Shown piece after piece: positions 55,286-63,669 of a DNA stretch of 64,000 nucleotides. Position 1 is the first letter of the stretch, and each line of letters opens with the position of its first letter. Below the pieces are notes generated by a model that saw nothing but the letters and a program-made list of their open reading frames with translations, had not been told where the DNA came from and ran no database searches. Position numbers and translations under genes: made by a program. The stretch is from Corynebacterium sp. (GTDB lineage: Bacteria; Actinomycetota; Actinomycetes; Mycobacteriales; Mycobacteriaceae): contig NZ_JAUNLP010000001.1 of assembly GCF_030532195.1 (NCBI RefSeq), forward strand, positions 534,669 to 598,668, given 5' to 3'.

Positions 55286-56503
55286 CTAGATAACCTGGCC
55301 CTTACCGACGGAGATAACTCCGCCAGCGCTGATCTTGAAGCGCTCCGCATCCTGTTCCGGATCGCCACCGATAATTGCGCCGTCGGAAACGACAACGTTC
55401 TTGTCCAAGATTGCGTGGCGCACAACAGCTCCGCGGCCGATGCGCACGCCTGGGAACAGCACAGACCCCTCGACAGTGGCGCCATCTTCCACGATGACGT
55501 TGGTGCTGAGCACGGAGTTGCGAACCGTACCACCAGAGACGATGGAACCGGCACCAACCATGGAGGCCTGAGCAATACCGCCCTGGACGAACTTCGCCGG
55601 CGGCAAGTTCTCCTCCGAGAACGTGTGGATTGGCCACTTCTTGTTGTAGAGGTTGAACACTGGGTGGACGGAAATCAGGTCCATGTTGGCTTCGTAGAAG
55701 GCATCAATGGTACCGACATCGCGCCAGTAGCCCTTGTCACGCTCGGTCTCGCCCGGGACGAAGTTTTCCTTGAAGTCGTAGACGTAAGCTTCGCCTTCTT
55801 CCACCAACATCGGAATGATGTCTCCGCCCATGTCGTGGTTGGAGTTCTCATCTTCCGAGTCACGCTTGAGTGCCTCAATCAGCGCGGAGGTGGTGAAGAT
55901 GTAATTACCCATAGATGCGAACGTGGAGTCCGGGTCATCCGGGGTACCGGGTGGATCAGCTGGCTTCTCCAGGAATTCCGTAATCCGGTTGTTCTCATCG
56001 GAGTCGATGACACCAAAGGCACTTGCCTCCGAGCGTGGCACGCGAATACCTGCAACGGTCACGCCAGCGCCAGACTGGATGTGAGCATCCAGCATCTGCT
56101 GCGGATCCATGCGGTAGACGTGGTCTGCACCGAATACGATGACGTACTCCGGATCCTCGTCATAAACCAGGTTCAGCGACTGCAAAATCGCGTCCGCCGA
56201 ACCGGTGAACCAGCGCTTACCCAGTCGCTGCTGGGCCGGCACCGGAGTGACGTACTGACCGGTGATACCGGAGAGCTGCCACGCCTGCGAAATGTGACGG
56301 TCGAGCGAGTGGGACTTGTACTGGGTCAGCACACAGATCTTAAGAAAACCTGCGTTGACCAGGTTCGACAGCACGAAGTCGATCAGCCGATAGCTGCCGC
56401 CAAAAGGCACGGCAGGCTTAGCGCGGTCTTCCGTCAGCGGGAAGAGACGCTTGCCTTCGCCACCGGCAAGGACAATGGACAAAACATGTGGTTGACTCCT
56501 CAC
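55286..56503 (-). CDS. glgC: Glucose-1-phosphate adenylyltransferase
   Basis: Makes ADP-glucose for alpha-glucan synthesis, 405 residues. The N-terminal nucleotidyltransferase signature [14 protein letters not shown] (residues about 11-24) is followed by [25 protein letters not shown] near 130, and the C-terminal left-handed beta-helix with hexapeptide repeats from about 290. The start is GTG 56503, two residues before the conserved [12 protein letters not shown] start; upstream frame extension crosses the divergent promoter. Divergent from glgA with about 110 bp between starts, a shared regulatory region. Confidence 0.95.
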   Translation of the reverse strand: MRSQPHVLSIVLAGGEGKRLFPLTEDRAKPAVPFGGSYRLIDFVLSNLVNAGFLKICVLTQYKSHSLDRHISQAWQLSGITGQYVTPVPAQQRLGKRWFTGSADAILQSLNLVYDEDPEYVIVFGADHVYRMDPQQMLDAHIQSGAGVTVAGIRVPRSEASAFGVIDSDENNRITEFLEKPADPPGTPDDPDSTFASMGNYIFTTSALIEALKRDSEDENSNHDMGGDIIPMLVEEGEAYVYDFKENFVPGETERDKGYWRDVGTIDAFYEANMDLISVHPVFNLYNKKWPIHTFSEENLPPAKFVQGGIAQASMVGAGSIVSGGTVRNSVLSTNVIVEDGATVEGSVLFPGVRIGRGAVVRHAILDKNVVVSDGAIIGGDPEQDAERFKISAGGVISVGKGQVI

Positions 56504-56615
56504 ACCAACCAACCTATATGTGATTAACAATCCTCGCTGCCGGTCTCCCCTACCCACCACCCACACCGGGGCGTATCAAGCGACGGAATATGTCAAATCT
56601 GGTTACGCTGGAATC

Positions 56616-57812
56616 ATGCGTGTTGCCATGATGACCAAGGAATACCCTCCGGAGATTTACGGCGGAGCAGGTGTTCACGTAACCGAATTGACTCGTTTCA
56701 TGCGTGGGCTCGACGGAGTCGACGTCGACGTTCACTGCATGGGCGGTCCCCGCTCCGAAAAGGACGTCTACGTTCACGGTGTCGACCCGGAGCTCGAAGA
56801 CGCCAACGCCTCCATTAAGACGCTGTCCACCGGACTGCGTATGGCCAATGCCGCTGCGGCAACCGATATTGATGTCGTTCACTCCCACACGTGGTACTCG
56901 GGTCTGGGTGGCCACCTCACTGGCCTGCTCAAGGGCATTCCTCATGTGGCAACCGCTCATTCGCTGGAGCCACACCGCCCGTGGAAGCGTGAGCAGCTCG
57001 GTGGCGGCTACGACGTTTCCAGCTGGTCAGAGCGCAATGCCATGGAGTACGCCGATGCTGTCATCGCCGTCTCTGCCCGAATGAAGGACGCCATTCTGGA
57101 TGCCTACCCGCGCATTGATGCTGACAAGGTCCACGTGGTTCTCAACGGCATTGACACCAAACTGTGGCACCCACGCCCGACATGGGAGGAGTCCAAGGAG
57201 CAAAACGGCTGGTCCGTTCTGGAAGAGCTGGGCGTTGACCCAACTCGCCCAATGGTCGCTTTCGTCGGTCGCATCACTCGCCAGAAGGGCGTCGCTCACC
57301 TGGTCAAGGCCGCTTCTCACTTCGACGATGGCGTACAGCTGGTGCTGTGCGCAGGCGCACCGGATACCCCGGAGATTGCCAAGGAAACCGAGCAGCTGGT
57401 CCATGATTTGCAGGAGCAGCGCGACGGCGTGTTCTGGGTGCAGGACATGCTGCCGAAGGAGAAGATTCAGGAAATCTTGACCGCCGCGGATTCCTTCGTC
57501 TGCCCGTCCATCTACGAGCCACTGGGCATCGTCAACCTCGAGGCCATGGCCTGCGGCACCGCTGTTGTCGCCTCTGATGTGGGCGGCATTCCGGAGGTCG
57601 TCGTCGACGGCGAGACCGGCACGCTTGTGCATTACGACGAATCGGATGCCGAAGGCTTCGAACGCGGCATCGCCGCAGCGGTCAACAACATGGTCGCTGA
57701 CCGCAATCGCGCAGCCAAGATTGGCCAGGCTGGTAAGAAGCGCGCAGAAGATGTCTTTAGCTGGGAGAATATTGCGGAGCAGACCGTTGAGGTCTACAAG
57801 TCACTGATGTAG
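56616..57812 (+). CDS. glgA: Alpha-glucan synthase GlgA (GlgM-type GT4 glycosyltransferase)
   Basis: Glycosyltransferase family 4 enzyme using ADP-glucose, 398 residues. The N-terminus MRVAMMTKEYPPEIYGGAGVH holds the nucleotide loop. The C-terminal domain has the GT4 signature PSIYEPLGIVNLEAMACG near residues 295-312. In mycobacteria the close relative Rv1212c (GlgM) makes maltose-1-phosphate, so this enzyme could do that rather than classical glycogen extension. The start is ATG 56616, where family similarity begins; the frame is open back to 56520, over the promoter. Divergent from glgC. Confidence 0.93.
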   Translation: MRVAMMTKEYPPEIYGGAGVHVTELTRFMRGLDGVDVDVHCMGGPRSEKDVYVHGVDPELEDANASIKTLSTGLRMANAAAATDIDVVHSHTWYSGLGGHLTGLLKGIPHVATAHSLEPHRPWKREQLGGGYDVSSWSERNAMEYADAVIAVSARMKDAILDAYPRIDADKVHVVLNGIDTKLWHPRPTWEESKEQNGWSVLEELGVDPTRPMVAFVGRITRQKGVAHLVKAASHFDDGVQLVLCAGAPDTPEIAKETEQLVHDLQEQRDGVFWVQDMLPKEKIQEILTAADSFVCPSIYEPLGIVNLEAMACGTAVVASDVGGIPEVVVDGETGTLVHYDESDAEGFERGIAAAVNNMVADRNRAAKIGQAGKKRAEDVFSWENIAEQTVEVYKSLM

Positions 57813-57829
57813 CGCAGCATCGCTTTCAT

Positions 57830-57889
57830 GACCGGATTGCTTCTACCTCCTTTCTTTGACCTATTTAGGAGGTAGGCATCCGGTCTTTT
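57830..57889 (+). terminator. Terminator of glgA
   Basis: Long stem, GACCGGAT/ATCCGGTC outside and TACCTCCT/AGGAGGTA inside, followed by TTTTA (57886-57890). It is 18 bp after the stop codon. Confidence 0.85.
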
Positions 57890-57957
57890 AGATTGAAAAT
57901 GGCGTTAACCAGCAACTTTCCTGTTATCCGGGCTTTCATTGGCGTTAAACTGGAGCT

Positions 57958-59487
57958 ATGAGTTTCACACGCCGCGTAGCCGCGATTGGCTCCGCGATCA
58001 CCATTGCGCTGGCCTGTGTCGTCCCGCAGCCGGCGCTTGCAAGTACTGCGGCCACTAGTGCCGCTTCCATCACGGCATCGGTTACTGAACGAGGCCCTAT
58101 GGGGCAATCGGGACGCTGGTTCACCGATGGCGACGGCCGAGCATTCCTGACTCAGGACGTCAACATGGTCTACAAGCATGAGCCCTACACACCGGAGGCC
58201 GGTGGCTTCGATGAAAATGACGCTGACTGGCTCGTAGAACAGGGCTTTGACTCCGTTCGCTTGGGCATCATTTGGAAGGCCGTCGAGCCAGAGCCCGGCG
58301 TCTACGACGACGCATACCTCGATTCCATCCGACGGACCACAAAGATGCTGTCCGACCGTGGCATCGCTGTGCTTATCGATGCGCACCAGGACATGTATAA
58401 CGAGAAGTTCGAAGGTGAATTCGCTCCGGACTGGGCCGTTATTGATGACAATTTCCCCAGCCTGCTCAAAGTGGGTTTTCCCGCCAACCAGGCTCTCAAT
58501 GTCGGACTGATTCGCGCCTACGATAGCTTCCTCAATAACCGGCAGGGTCCCGGTGGCGTCGGCCTGCAGGAGCGCTATGCCGCGATGTGGGGCCACGTTG
58601 CCAGTCGTCTGGGCGATCTGCCTGGTGTGATGGGCTATGACATCATGAACGAACCGTGGCCGGGATCTGCCTACCCCCTGTGCTATCTGGCACTGGGCAA
58701 TTGCGGGCCCGCAAAGGAAAAGCTCGATGGTCTGCACCAGAAAGCGGCTGATGCCATCGTCAAGACTGATCCGGACGCCATTGTCCACTACGAGCCGTAC
58801 TCCATGTGGAATACCGGGCTGAACACCAACCCTGCTGCACCGAAGGTGGCTCCGCCTGCGGGTACCGCGCTGAGCTGGCATGTCTACTGCACGACGAACG
58901 CGCTATTCAACACCTACACCGGTTGTGACTTCTTCGACGGCCGCACCTTCGACAACGCAGAAACAGTCTCTTCTGCCAATGGGTCGGCGACACTGTTGTC
59001 GGAATTCGGCGCTACCGACGATGCCGACACGCTCAATGGCGTGATTAGCCTGGCGCGCAGGAACCTTGTTGGCTGGCAGTACTGGGCGTACTGCGGGTGC
59101 AATGATCCGACCACCCAAAACCAGCGTGAACAGGGAATTGTCGCTGATCCGACGGTGCCGGGTCCGGTCACTAGCGATGCCGTCAACCCGGCAAAGCTAG
59201 CCATTGTTGCTGCACCGCACGCTCGCGCGATTGCCGGCACACCGCTGGAGACCACGTGGGATGCAAATGCCAAGGTCTATCGCGCCAGCTGGAATAACGC
59301 CCGCGTCGATGGCCAGGGCACGTTTGGTGCGGGTTCCACTAGCGAACTCGCCGTTCCAGCAATCAACTACCCGAATGGTTTCACTGTCGATGTCGAAGGC
59401 GGCTATGCCACCATCGGCGCTGATGGCCATACCGTTGAGGTTGTCTCGGCTGCGGACAACACCACCGTCACAATCCATCCGAAATAA
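57958..59487 (+). CDS. Secreted GH5 glycosidase, endoglycoceramidase-like
   Basis: Exported glycoside hydrolase, 509 residues. Signal peptide residues 1-29 (ending ALA-ST). The GH5 barrel has an N-terminal segment FLTQDVNMVYKHEP, the acid/base glutamate in MNEPWPGS (Glu232) and the nucleophile glutamate in LLSEFGATDD (Glu349). The C-terminal about 90 residues form a beta-sandwich. Organisation and motifs fit endoglycoceramidase-type enzymes, which release glycans from glycosphingolipids; this suggests use of host glycolipids, an inference. Flanked by terminators on both sides, so it stands alone. Confidence 0.85.
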   Translation: MSFTRRVAAIGSAITIALACVVPQPALASTAATSAASITASVTERGPMGQSGRWFTDGDGRAFLTQDVNMVYKHEPYTPEAGGFDENDADWLVEQGFDSVRLGIIWKAVEPEPGVYDDAYLDSIRRTTKMLSDRGIAVLIDAHQDMYNEKFEGEFAPDWAVIDDNFPSLLKVGFPANQALNVGLIRAYDSFLNNRQGPGGVGLQERYAAMWGHVASRLGDLPGVMGYDIMNEPWPGSAYPLCYLALGNCGPAKEKLDGLHQKAADAIVKTDPDAIVHYEPYSMWNTGLNTNPAAPKVAPPAGTALSWHVYCTTNALFNTYTGCDFFDGRTFDNAETVSSANGSATLLSEFGATDDADTLNGVISLARRNLVGWQYWAYCGCNDPTTQNQREQGIVADPTVPGPVTSDAVNPAKLAIVAAPHARAIAGTPLETTWDANAKVYRASWNNARVDGQGTFGAGSTSELAVPAINYPNGFTVDVEGGYATIGADGHTVEVVSAADNTTVTIHPK

Positions 59488-59549
59488 ATCGAATACGGGA
59501 TTGAGCACTCAGTAAGAACTACTTCCGCGCTCAGTGTCAGTCCCCTCTT

Positions 59550-59600
59550 GTCCCGGCAGCTAGTGCTTCCTACCGAAGCGCTGTCTGGCGGGACTTTTCC
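59550..59600 (+). terminator. Terminator of the GH5 gene
   Basis: Imperfect 20-bp stem (59550-59569 with 59575-59594, ends GTCCCG/CGGGAC), 5-base loop, followed by TTTTCC. Confidence 0.75.
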
Positions 59601-59623
59601 TTTTCAAGGCTACTATTTGGGGT

Positions 59624-60364
59624 ATGACCACTAAGACCAATCTCCCCACAGTCCGCCACACGTTCTTCCAGAACTCGCTGATGTCCGCGCTGCTCGATGG
59701 CATTTACGACGGCGAAATGACCATCGGCGAGATTCTCGGTCACGGCAACTTCGGCATCGGCACCTTCGACGGTCTCGACGGTGAAATGATCATCCTCGAC
59801 GGTGTCTGCTGGCAAGTGCGTCACGACGGCTCCGCCACCCAGGCCACCTTGGACCAGCGCAGCCCGTACACGGTTGTGACCAACTTCGTGCCACACACGA
59901 CCATGGATGCGCCGGAGAATCTCACTCGCAAGGAAATTAGCCCTATCATCGACTCACTGGTGCCCAGCCAGAACTTCATGTACGCACTGCGGATTACTGG
60001 TGAATTTGAGTGGGTGAAGACTCGAACCGTCGTAAAGCAGGCGAAGCCGTACCAGAAGATGGTTGATGCGACGGAAGAAGACGCGTCGGTCAACTTTGAG
60101 AATGTGCGGGGCACGATTGCCGGGTTCCGCACGCCGGTGTATGAGAAGGGCATTTCGGTGCCCGGCTGTCACGTGCACTTCCTCGCCGACGGTGGCACGG
60201 GTGGCGGGCACGTGCTGGACTTCAAGTTGCGTTCCGGAACCATCGAACTATGCCCAGGCACTGACCTGCAGCTTCGTTTGCCGTTGACGGCGGAGTTCTC
60301 GGACGCAGATCTGGCTCCGGAGGATTTGGATGATCAGATCCACAAGACCGAGGTCAAGGAATAG
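59624..60364 (+). CDS. budA: Alpha-acetolactate decarboxylase
   Basis: Converts acetolactate to acetoin, 246 residues, typical family length. Conserved marks: YDGEMTIGEILGHGNFGIGTF near residue 28, the middle EGxRxP-type segment seen as GFRTPVYEKG near 166, and the zinc-binding GCHVHFLADGGTGGGHVLD near 182. No acetoin reductase or dedicated acetolactate synthase lies nearby, so it may draw on the isoleucine/valine pathway enzyme and act in pH or overflow control. One copy of the window-wide 11-mer is inside the gene (60028-60038). Converges with the methyltransferase gene, 3 bp apart. Confidence 0.93.
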   Translation: MTTKTNLPTVRHTFFQNSLMSALLDGIYDGEMTIGEILGHGNFGIGTFDGLDGEMIILDGVCWQVRHDGSATQATLDQRSPYTVVTNFVPHTTMDAPENLTRKEISPIIDSLVPSQNFMYALRITGEFEWVKTRTVVKQAKPYQKMVDATEEDASVNFENVRGTIAGFRTPVYEKGISVPGCHVHFLADGGTGGGHVLDFKLRSGTIELCPGTDLQLRLPLTAEFSDADLAPEDLDDQIHKTEVKE

Positions 60365-60367
60365 CCG

Positions 60368-61252
60368 CTACTCCCCCGGTCGGCCGAGGCGGGTGACATA
60401 GGCGCGGGCGGTGACGTGCATCTCGGTGGGCAGGGCGGCGATGCGTTCCTGCAGCACCTCCGGGTGAATATGGCGTGCCGACGGGCTCATACCAATTTGC
60501 GTGGCGATGGCCTGCTGGTTGAGGTTCATGCCGAACTCGACCAGCTCGGGGTCGCCGACGGGAACAAGGTGGCCTTCTGCCTGAGCAATCATGCGCTCGA
60601 CCTTGCCGCGCTCGACATCGATGATGCCAAGTGGCTCGCGCAGCTCACCGAGGTGACCCGTCGTTGCGGTAAGAACCACGACCTGGCCACCAGGCTTGAG
60701 CACGCGGGCGAACTCCTCAGCGTTGCGTGGTGCGAAGACAACGGTAATCGCATCGATGGAGTTATCCCGCAGTGGCAGGCGGGCCCACGCGTCAGCCACC
60801 ACGGCACCGAGCCGCGGATGGCTCTTGGCCAGGTGCTTTGCGGCCGGTACGGAAACATCGATACCGACTCCGCGGGAGTTGGCAATACTGTCCAGCGTGT
60901 GGGCCAGGTAGTAGCCGGTGCCCGCACCGACTTCGCAGATGACCGGGCTGGCTGCCTCTGCCACACCGGCATCGTCAAGCACGTCCTGCACGTTGCCAGT
61001 CACGGCTTCCACAAACGGTGCGTAGTGACCACCGGAGAGGAACTCCTCACGAGCGGCAATCATCTTGGCATCGTCGCCGGTGTACCGGAGCCCTGCGCCA
61101 CCTGCGAGGGTGACGTACCCCTGGCGGGCGATGTCATAGCTGTGACCGGACTCAGACTTGAGGGTCATTCGTTCGGCGTCACCAAACTTCAGATCAGTGC
61201 CATCAATTGGATCTGCAAGCACATCAATGATGTCAGCTAGCACGTCGACCAC
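60368..61252 (-). CDS. RlmA-like rRNA methyltransferase lacking zinc-finger cysteines
   Basis: SAM methyltransferase of 294 residues resembling RlmA(I)/(II), which methylate 23S rRNA guanine 745/748. It keeps the family segment YDIARQGYVTL near residue 45, the SAM motif CEVGAGTGYY near 108 and the later FAPRNAEEFARVLKPGG near 170. In RlmA the N-terminus is a zinc finger with four Cys/His ligands; here the matching part (DPIDGTDLKFGDAERMTL) has no cysteine. The finger is therefore lost, and the substrate may differ. Same strand as the DUF3117 gene, which has its own terminator in between. Confidence 0.82.
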   Translation of the reverse strand: MVDVLADIIDVLADPIDGTDLKFGDAERMTLKSESGHSYDIARQGYVTLAGGAGLRYTGDDAKMIAAREEFLSGGHYAPFVEAVTGNVQDVLDDAGVAEAASPVICEVGAGTGYYLAHTLDSIANSRGVGIDVSVPAAKHLAKSHPRLGAVVADAWARLPLRDNSIDAITVVFAPRNAEEFARVLKPGGQVVVLTATTGHLGELREPLGIIDVERGKVERMIAQAEGHLVPVGDPELVEFGMNLNQQAIATQIGMSPSARHIHPEVLQERIAALPTEMHVTARAYVTRLGRPGE

Positions 61253-61354
61253 TCCTCAAACCGAGCTAGAAAAATAATTTTTTCCATCTTAGCCCGCGCA
61301 TTGCTGGGCCAAACAACACAACCCACCTTATGCAGTAATTCACATCACCCAAAA

Positions 61355-61399
61355 CGCAATGAGGCAACCTACGCCACATTGGGGCGTAGGTTGCCTCAT
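61355..61399 (-). terminator. Strong hairpin after DUF3117 gene
   Basis: Perfect 17-bp stem (61359-61375 with 61383-61399, arm starts ATGAGGCAACC), 7-base loop. On the minus strand it is followed by TGCGTTTTGGG. It separates the DUF3117 gene from the methyltransferase gene. Confidence 0.8.
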
Positions 61400-61434
61400 C
61401 ACCATGTTCTGTGAGCCGCTAATTGCTCCCAGTT

Positions 61435-61602
61435 TTACTCAACTACCGCAGCAAGGGCAGCGCCGAGCTCCTTTGCTTCATCTGGGGAGAGCTCCACGAC
61501 TAGACGTCCACCGCCATCAGCGGGTACACGCATGACGATCTTCTTGCCTTCCTTGACTGCCTCCAGCAGGCCATCGCCCGTGCGCGGCTTCATTGCTGCC
61601 AT
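61435..61602 (-). CDS. DUF3117 small protein
   Basis: Small cytoplasmic protein of 55 residues that begins MAAMKPRTGDGLLEAVKEGK, followed by KIVMRVPADGGGRLVVELSPDEA, an almost exact match to the actinobacterial DUF3117 family (Rv1211-like). It likely forms a small beta/alpha fold; the function is unknown. The start is ATG 61602, with AAGGAG 7 bases upstream. In mycobacteria it also sits beside glgA. A strong terminator follows, and a 15-bp direct-repeat set lies 93 bp upstream. Confidence 0.93.
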   Translation of the reverse strand: MAAMKPRTGDGLLEAVKEGKKIVMRVPADGGGRLVVELSPDEAKELGAALAAVVE

Positions 61603-61694
61603 GTGAACTCCTTCGTTCTAAACAATGTCGATGCAGGAGTAATCCAGCTTCCTACACGCAGGTTGAGAGGAGCTGGGGAAAAATTCATATCCCG

Positions 61695-61739
61695 GTCGGT
61701 CAGGTTGTGGTCGGCCAGGTCCCGGTCGGCATTTTTCAC
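61695..61739. repeat. Three 15-bp direct repeats upstream of DUF3117
   Basis: GGTCGG starts at 61695, 61710 and 61725, exactly 15 bp apart. The first two units continue as (T/C)CAGGT, the third departs after GGTCGGCA. The set lies in the 286-bp gap between folP2 and DUF3117, which has no gene. Confidence 0.65.
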
Positions 61740-61888
61740 TACTTCACTTCATCATAGTCTTTTGGCCGAAATTGTGAGTGGCTCTGACTATCGCAGCAGC
61801 TCACAGCGGATAAGGTGCGCGCTTTCCCAGTAAATCTATGTTTCAGAGTGTTGAACAATCCGGTTTCAGACTGCGTTTTAGAGCCGCA

Positions 61889-62740
61889 CTAAACCAGGCC
61901 GCGCACCGGATGCAGCGGCGCAAACTCACCTGCGATGGCAAGTGTCATCCGGCAGACATCAAGTGTCTCAGCTACCTGATGCGAACGAAACACCGCCACA
62001 CCGGCTGCAGCAGCATGCGCTGTCGCCGCCAGTGTTCCCGGAACCCGCTCGCGCAAGGGTCGGTCGAGGGTCTCACCGACAAAGTCTTTATTCGACAGAG
62101 CCATAAGCACCGGCCAGCCGGTGGCCACCAGTTCATTGCAGCGTCGCAGTAGCTCTAATCCGTGGTAGGTGTTCTTGCCGAAGTCATGGGTGGGATCGAT
62201 GAGGATGCGATTTTCCGGCACACCCGCATCTACTGCCCTTTGGGCAAGCCGACCAGTTTCTGCGATGACATCGTCGACGATGTCGTCGTAACGCACGCGA
62301 ATCGGATTGGTGCGTGGCAGTGCCCCGCCGGTGTGTGAACAGACGTAGCCGACGCCGTGGGAACCCGCAACTTCCGCGAGCTCCGGGTCGTGGCCTGCCC
62401 ATGTGTCATTGATGAGGTTGGCACCTGCGGCGATGGCGGCCTCGCCGACCTCGGCGCGCCAGGTATCAACGCTGATGTGAAGGTCCGGATAGCGCTGGCG
62501 GACCTTTGCGATAGTCGGGACCACACGGTCAATTTCTTCGGCGACCGTAACTTCGGCACCAATGCCCGCCTTGACTCCCCCAATGTCGACGATGCCGGCG
62601 CCGGCGGCGATAACGTCATCGACACGCGCGAGCGCGGCTTCCTCCGCGGCGGTGGCACCGCGGTCATAGAACGAATCCGGGGTGCGGTTGACGATAGCCA
62701 TCACCGTCGGAACCGCTGAGTCCTGGTAAAAACTCCGCAA
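61889..62740 (-). CDS. folP2: Dihydropteroate synthase homolog FolP2
   Basis: TIM-barrel protein of the dihydropteroate synthase family, 283 residues. The first motif is MAIVNRTPDSFYDRG rather than the GILNVTPDSFSDGG form of FolP1, which marks the FolP2 branch. Later motifs are VDIGGVKAG, ISVDTW and LIDPTHDFGKNTYH. Mycobacterial FolP2 is reported to lack normal sulfonamide-target activity, so the true reaction is uncertain. The start is TTG 62740, the first in-frame start after a stop; GTG 62704 or ATG 62701 are alternatives. 10 bp after the LOG gene, same operon. Confidence 0.88.
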   Translation of the reverse strand: MRSFYQDSAVPTVMAIVNRTPDSFYDRGATAAEEAALARVDDVIAAGAGIVDIGGVKAGIGAEVTVAEEIDRVVPTIAKVRQRYPDLHISVDTWRAEVGEAAIAAGANLINDTWAGHDPELAEVAGSHGVGYVCSHTGGALPRTNPIRVRYDDIVDDVIAETGRLAQRAVDAGVPENRILIDPTHDFGKNTYHGLELLRRCNELVATGWPVLMALSNKDFVGETLDRPLRERVPGTLAATAHAAAAGVAVFRSHQVAETLDVCRMTLAIAGEFAPLHPVRGLV

Positions 62741-62750
62741 AACTTAATCG

Positions 62751-63578
62751 CTACCTTTCGCCGAATCGGCGAGCTCGACGACGCGCCCTCCGCGCTGCAG
62801 CGCCCTGATCAAGCTCTTCCACAAGCTTCTCATGGGCGGCCTCGATGTACTCGACCGCCTCGTCGATGGAGTCAGTGACCAGGAAAAGGTCCATGTCAGA
62901 CGGAGAAATCAGCCCCATGGCGACCAGCCTGTCACGCATCCAGTCAATCAAGCCCGACCAAAACTCCGTGCCCATCAGGACAACCGGATGATTTTCCACC
63001 TTCTCAGTCTGAACCATGACCAGCGACTCGAAAAGCTCATCAAGCGTGCCAAAACCGCCTGGCAGGCAGATAAACGCCTGAGAGTACTTCAAGAACATGG
63101 TCTTGCGCACGAAGAAGTAGCGGAAGTTCATGCCAAGGTCGACCCAGTCATTGAGATGCTGTTCATGCGGCAGCTCAATTCCCAGACCAATGGAGAGCCC
63201 ATCGGCGTCATAGCAGCCGCGGTTGGCGGCTTCCATCATGCCTGGACCACCACCGGTGATGGTCGCGTAACCGGCCTCCGCCAGAGCCTTGCCCAAGTCG
63301 AATCCCCACTGGTAATACGGGCTGTCCTCAGTCAAGCGCGCCGAGCCGTAGACGGTGACGGCCGGTGGAATTTCCGCCAGTGCACCGAAGCCATCGACAA
63401 ACTCCGACTGAATTCGCAGCACCCGCCAGGTGTCATTGTGCAGCCACTCCGTATTCGGATTGTGCGTCAGCAACCTGCGATCAGTAGTGGACGCCTGCGG
63501 CGCGTCCTCCTGCCGAATCGCAATGGGGCCACGCAGAGCGCGGCGCTTGGCCGGGGACGGAGTACGCACTGGTTTCAT
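62751..63578 (-). CDS. LOG-family (TIGR00730) Rossmann-fold protein
   Basis: Lysine-decarboxylase-like protein of the LOG family, 275 residues; relatives cleave nucleoside monophosphates, for example to cytokinins in plants and Rv1205. Key motifs are GGGPGMMEAANRG near residue 111 and PGGFGTLDELFE near 173. The N-terminus (KPVRTPSPAKRRALRGPI) and the C-terminus (RRARRRARRFGER) are both basic. The start is ATG 63578. Same strand as dapE, 91 bp downstream, followed by folP2. Confidence 0.9.
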   Translation of the reverse strand: MKPVRTPSPAKRRALRGPIAIRQEDAPQASTTDRRLLTHNPNTEWLHNDTWRVLRIQSEFVDGFGALAEIPPAVTVYGSARLTEDSPYYQWGFDLGKALAEAGYATITGGGPGMMEAANRGCYDADGLSIGLGIELPHEQHLNDWVDLGMNFRYFFVRKTMFLKYSQAFICLPGGFGTLDELFESLVMVQTEKVENHPVVLMGTEFWSGLIDWMRDRLVAMGLISPSDMDLFLVTDSIDEAVEYIEAAHEKLVEELDQGAAARRARRRARRFGER

Positions 63579-63669
63579 AACCTCACAATGTAGGCCAGGG
63601 TGGTCACACTCGCACCCGCTCCGGCGAACCCCCGGGTGTACTTGTCCCAATTACTTACTCAGCCACGCG

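Larger units (their letters stand above)
8115..60038. repeat. Dispersed 11-mer CGTCGTNAAGC, 20 copies
   Basis: By eye I count copies in the plus orientation starting at 9295, 15964, 20750, 22559, 24102, 26346, 31159, 37944, 46278, 53084 and 60028. Minus-orientation copies (GCTTNACGACG on the plus strand) start at 8115, 13141, 15541, 18341, 22712, 28908, 39361, 47339 and 51001. The variable base is A 10 times, C 6, G 3, T 1. Five copies are intergenic, 15 are in genes in several reading frames. The entry spans the first to the last copy. Confidence 0.8.

Noticed and set aside
8115-60038. Explanation of the 11-mer as KOPS or Chi
   Set aside because: Those motifs are strongly strand-biased relative to replication; this one is about equal on both strands.
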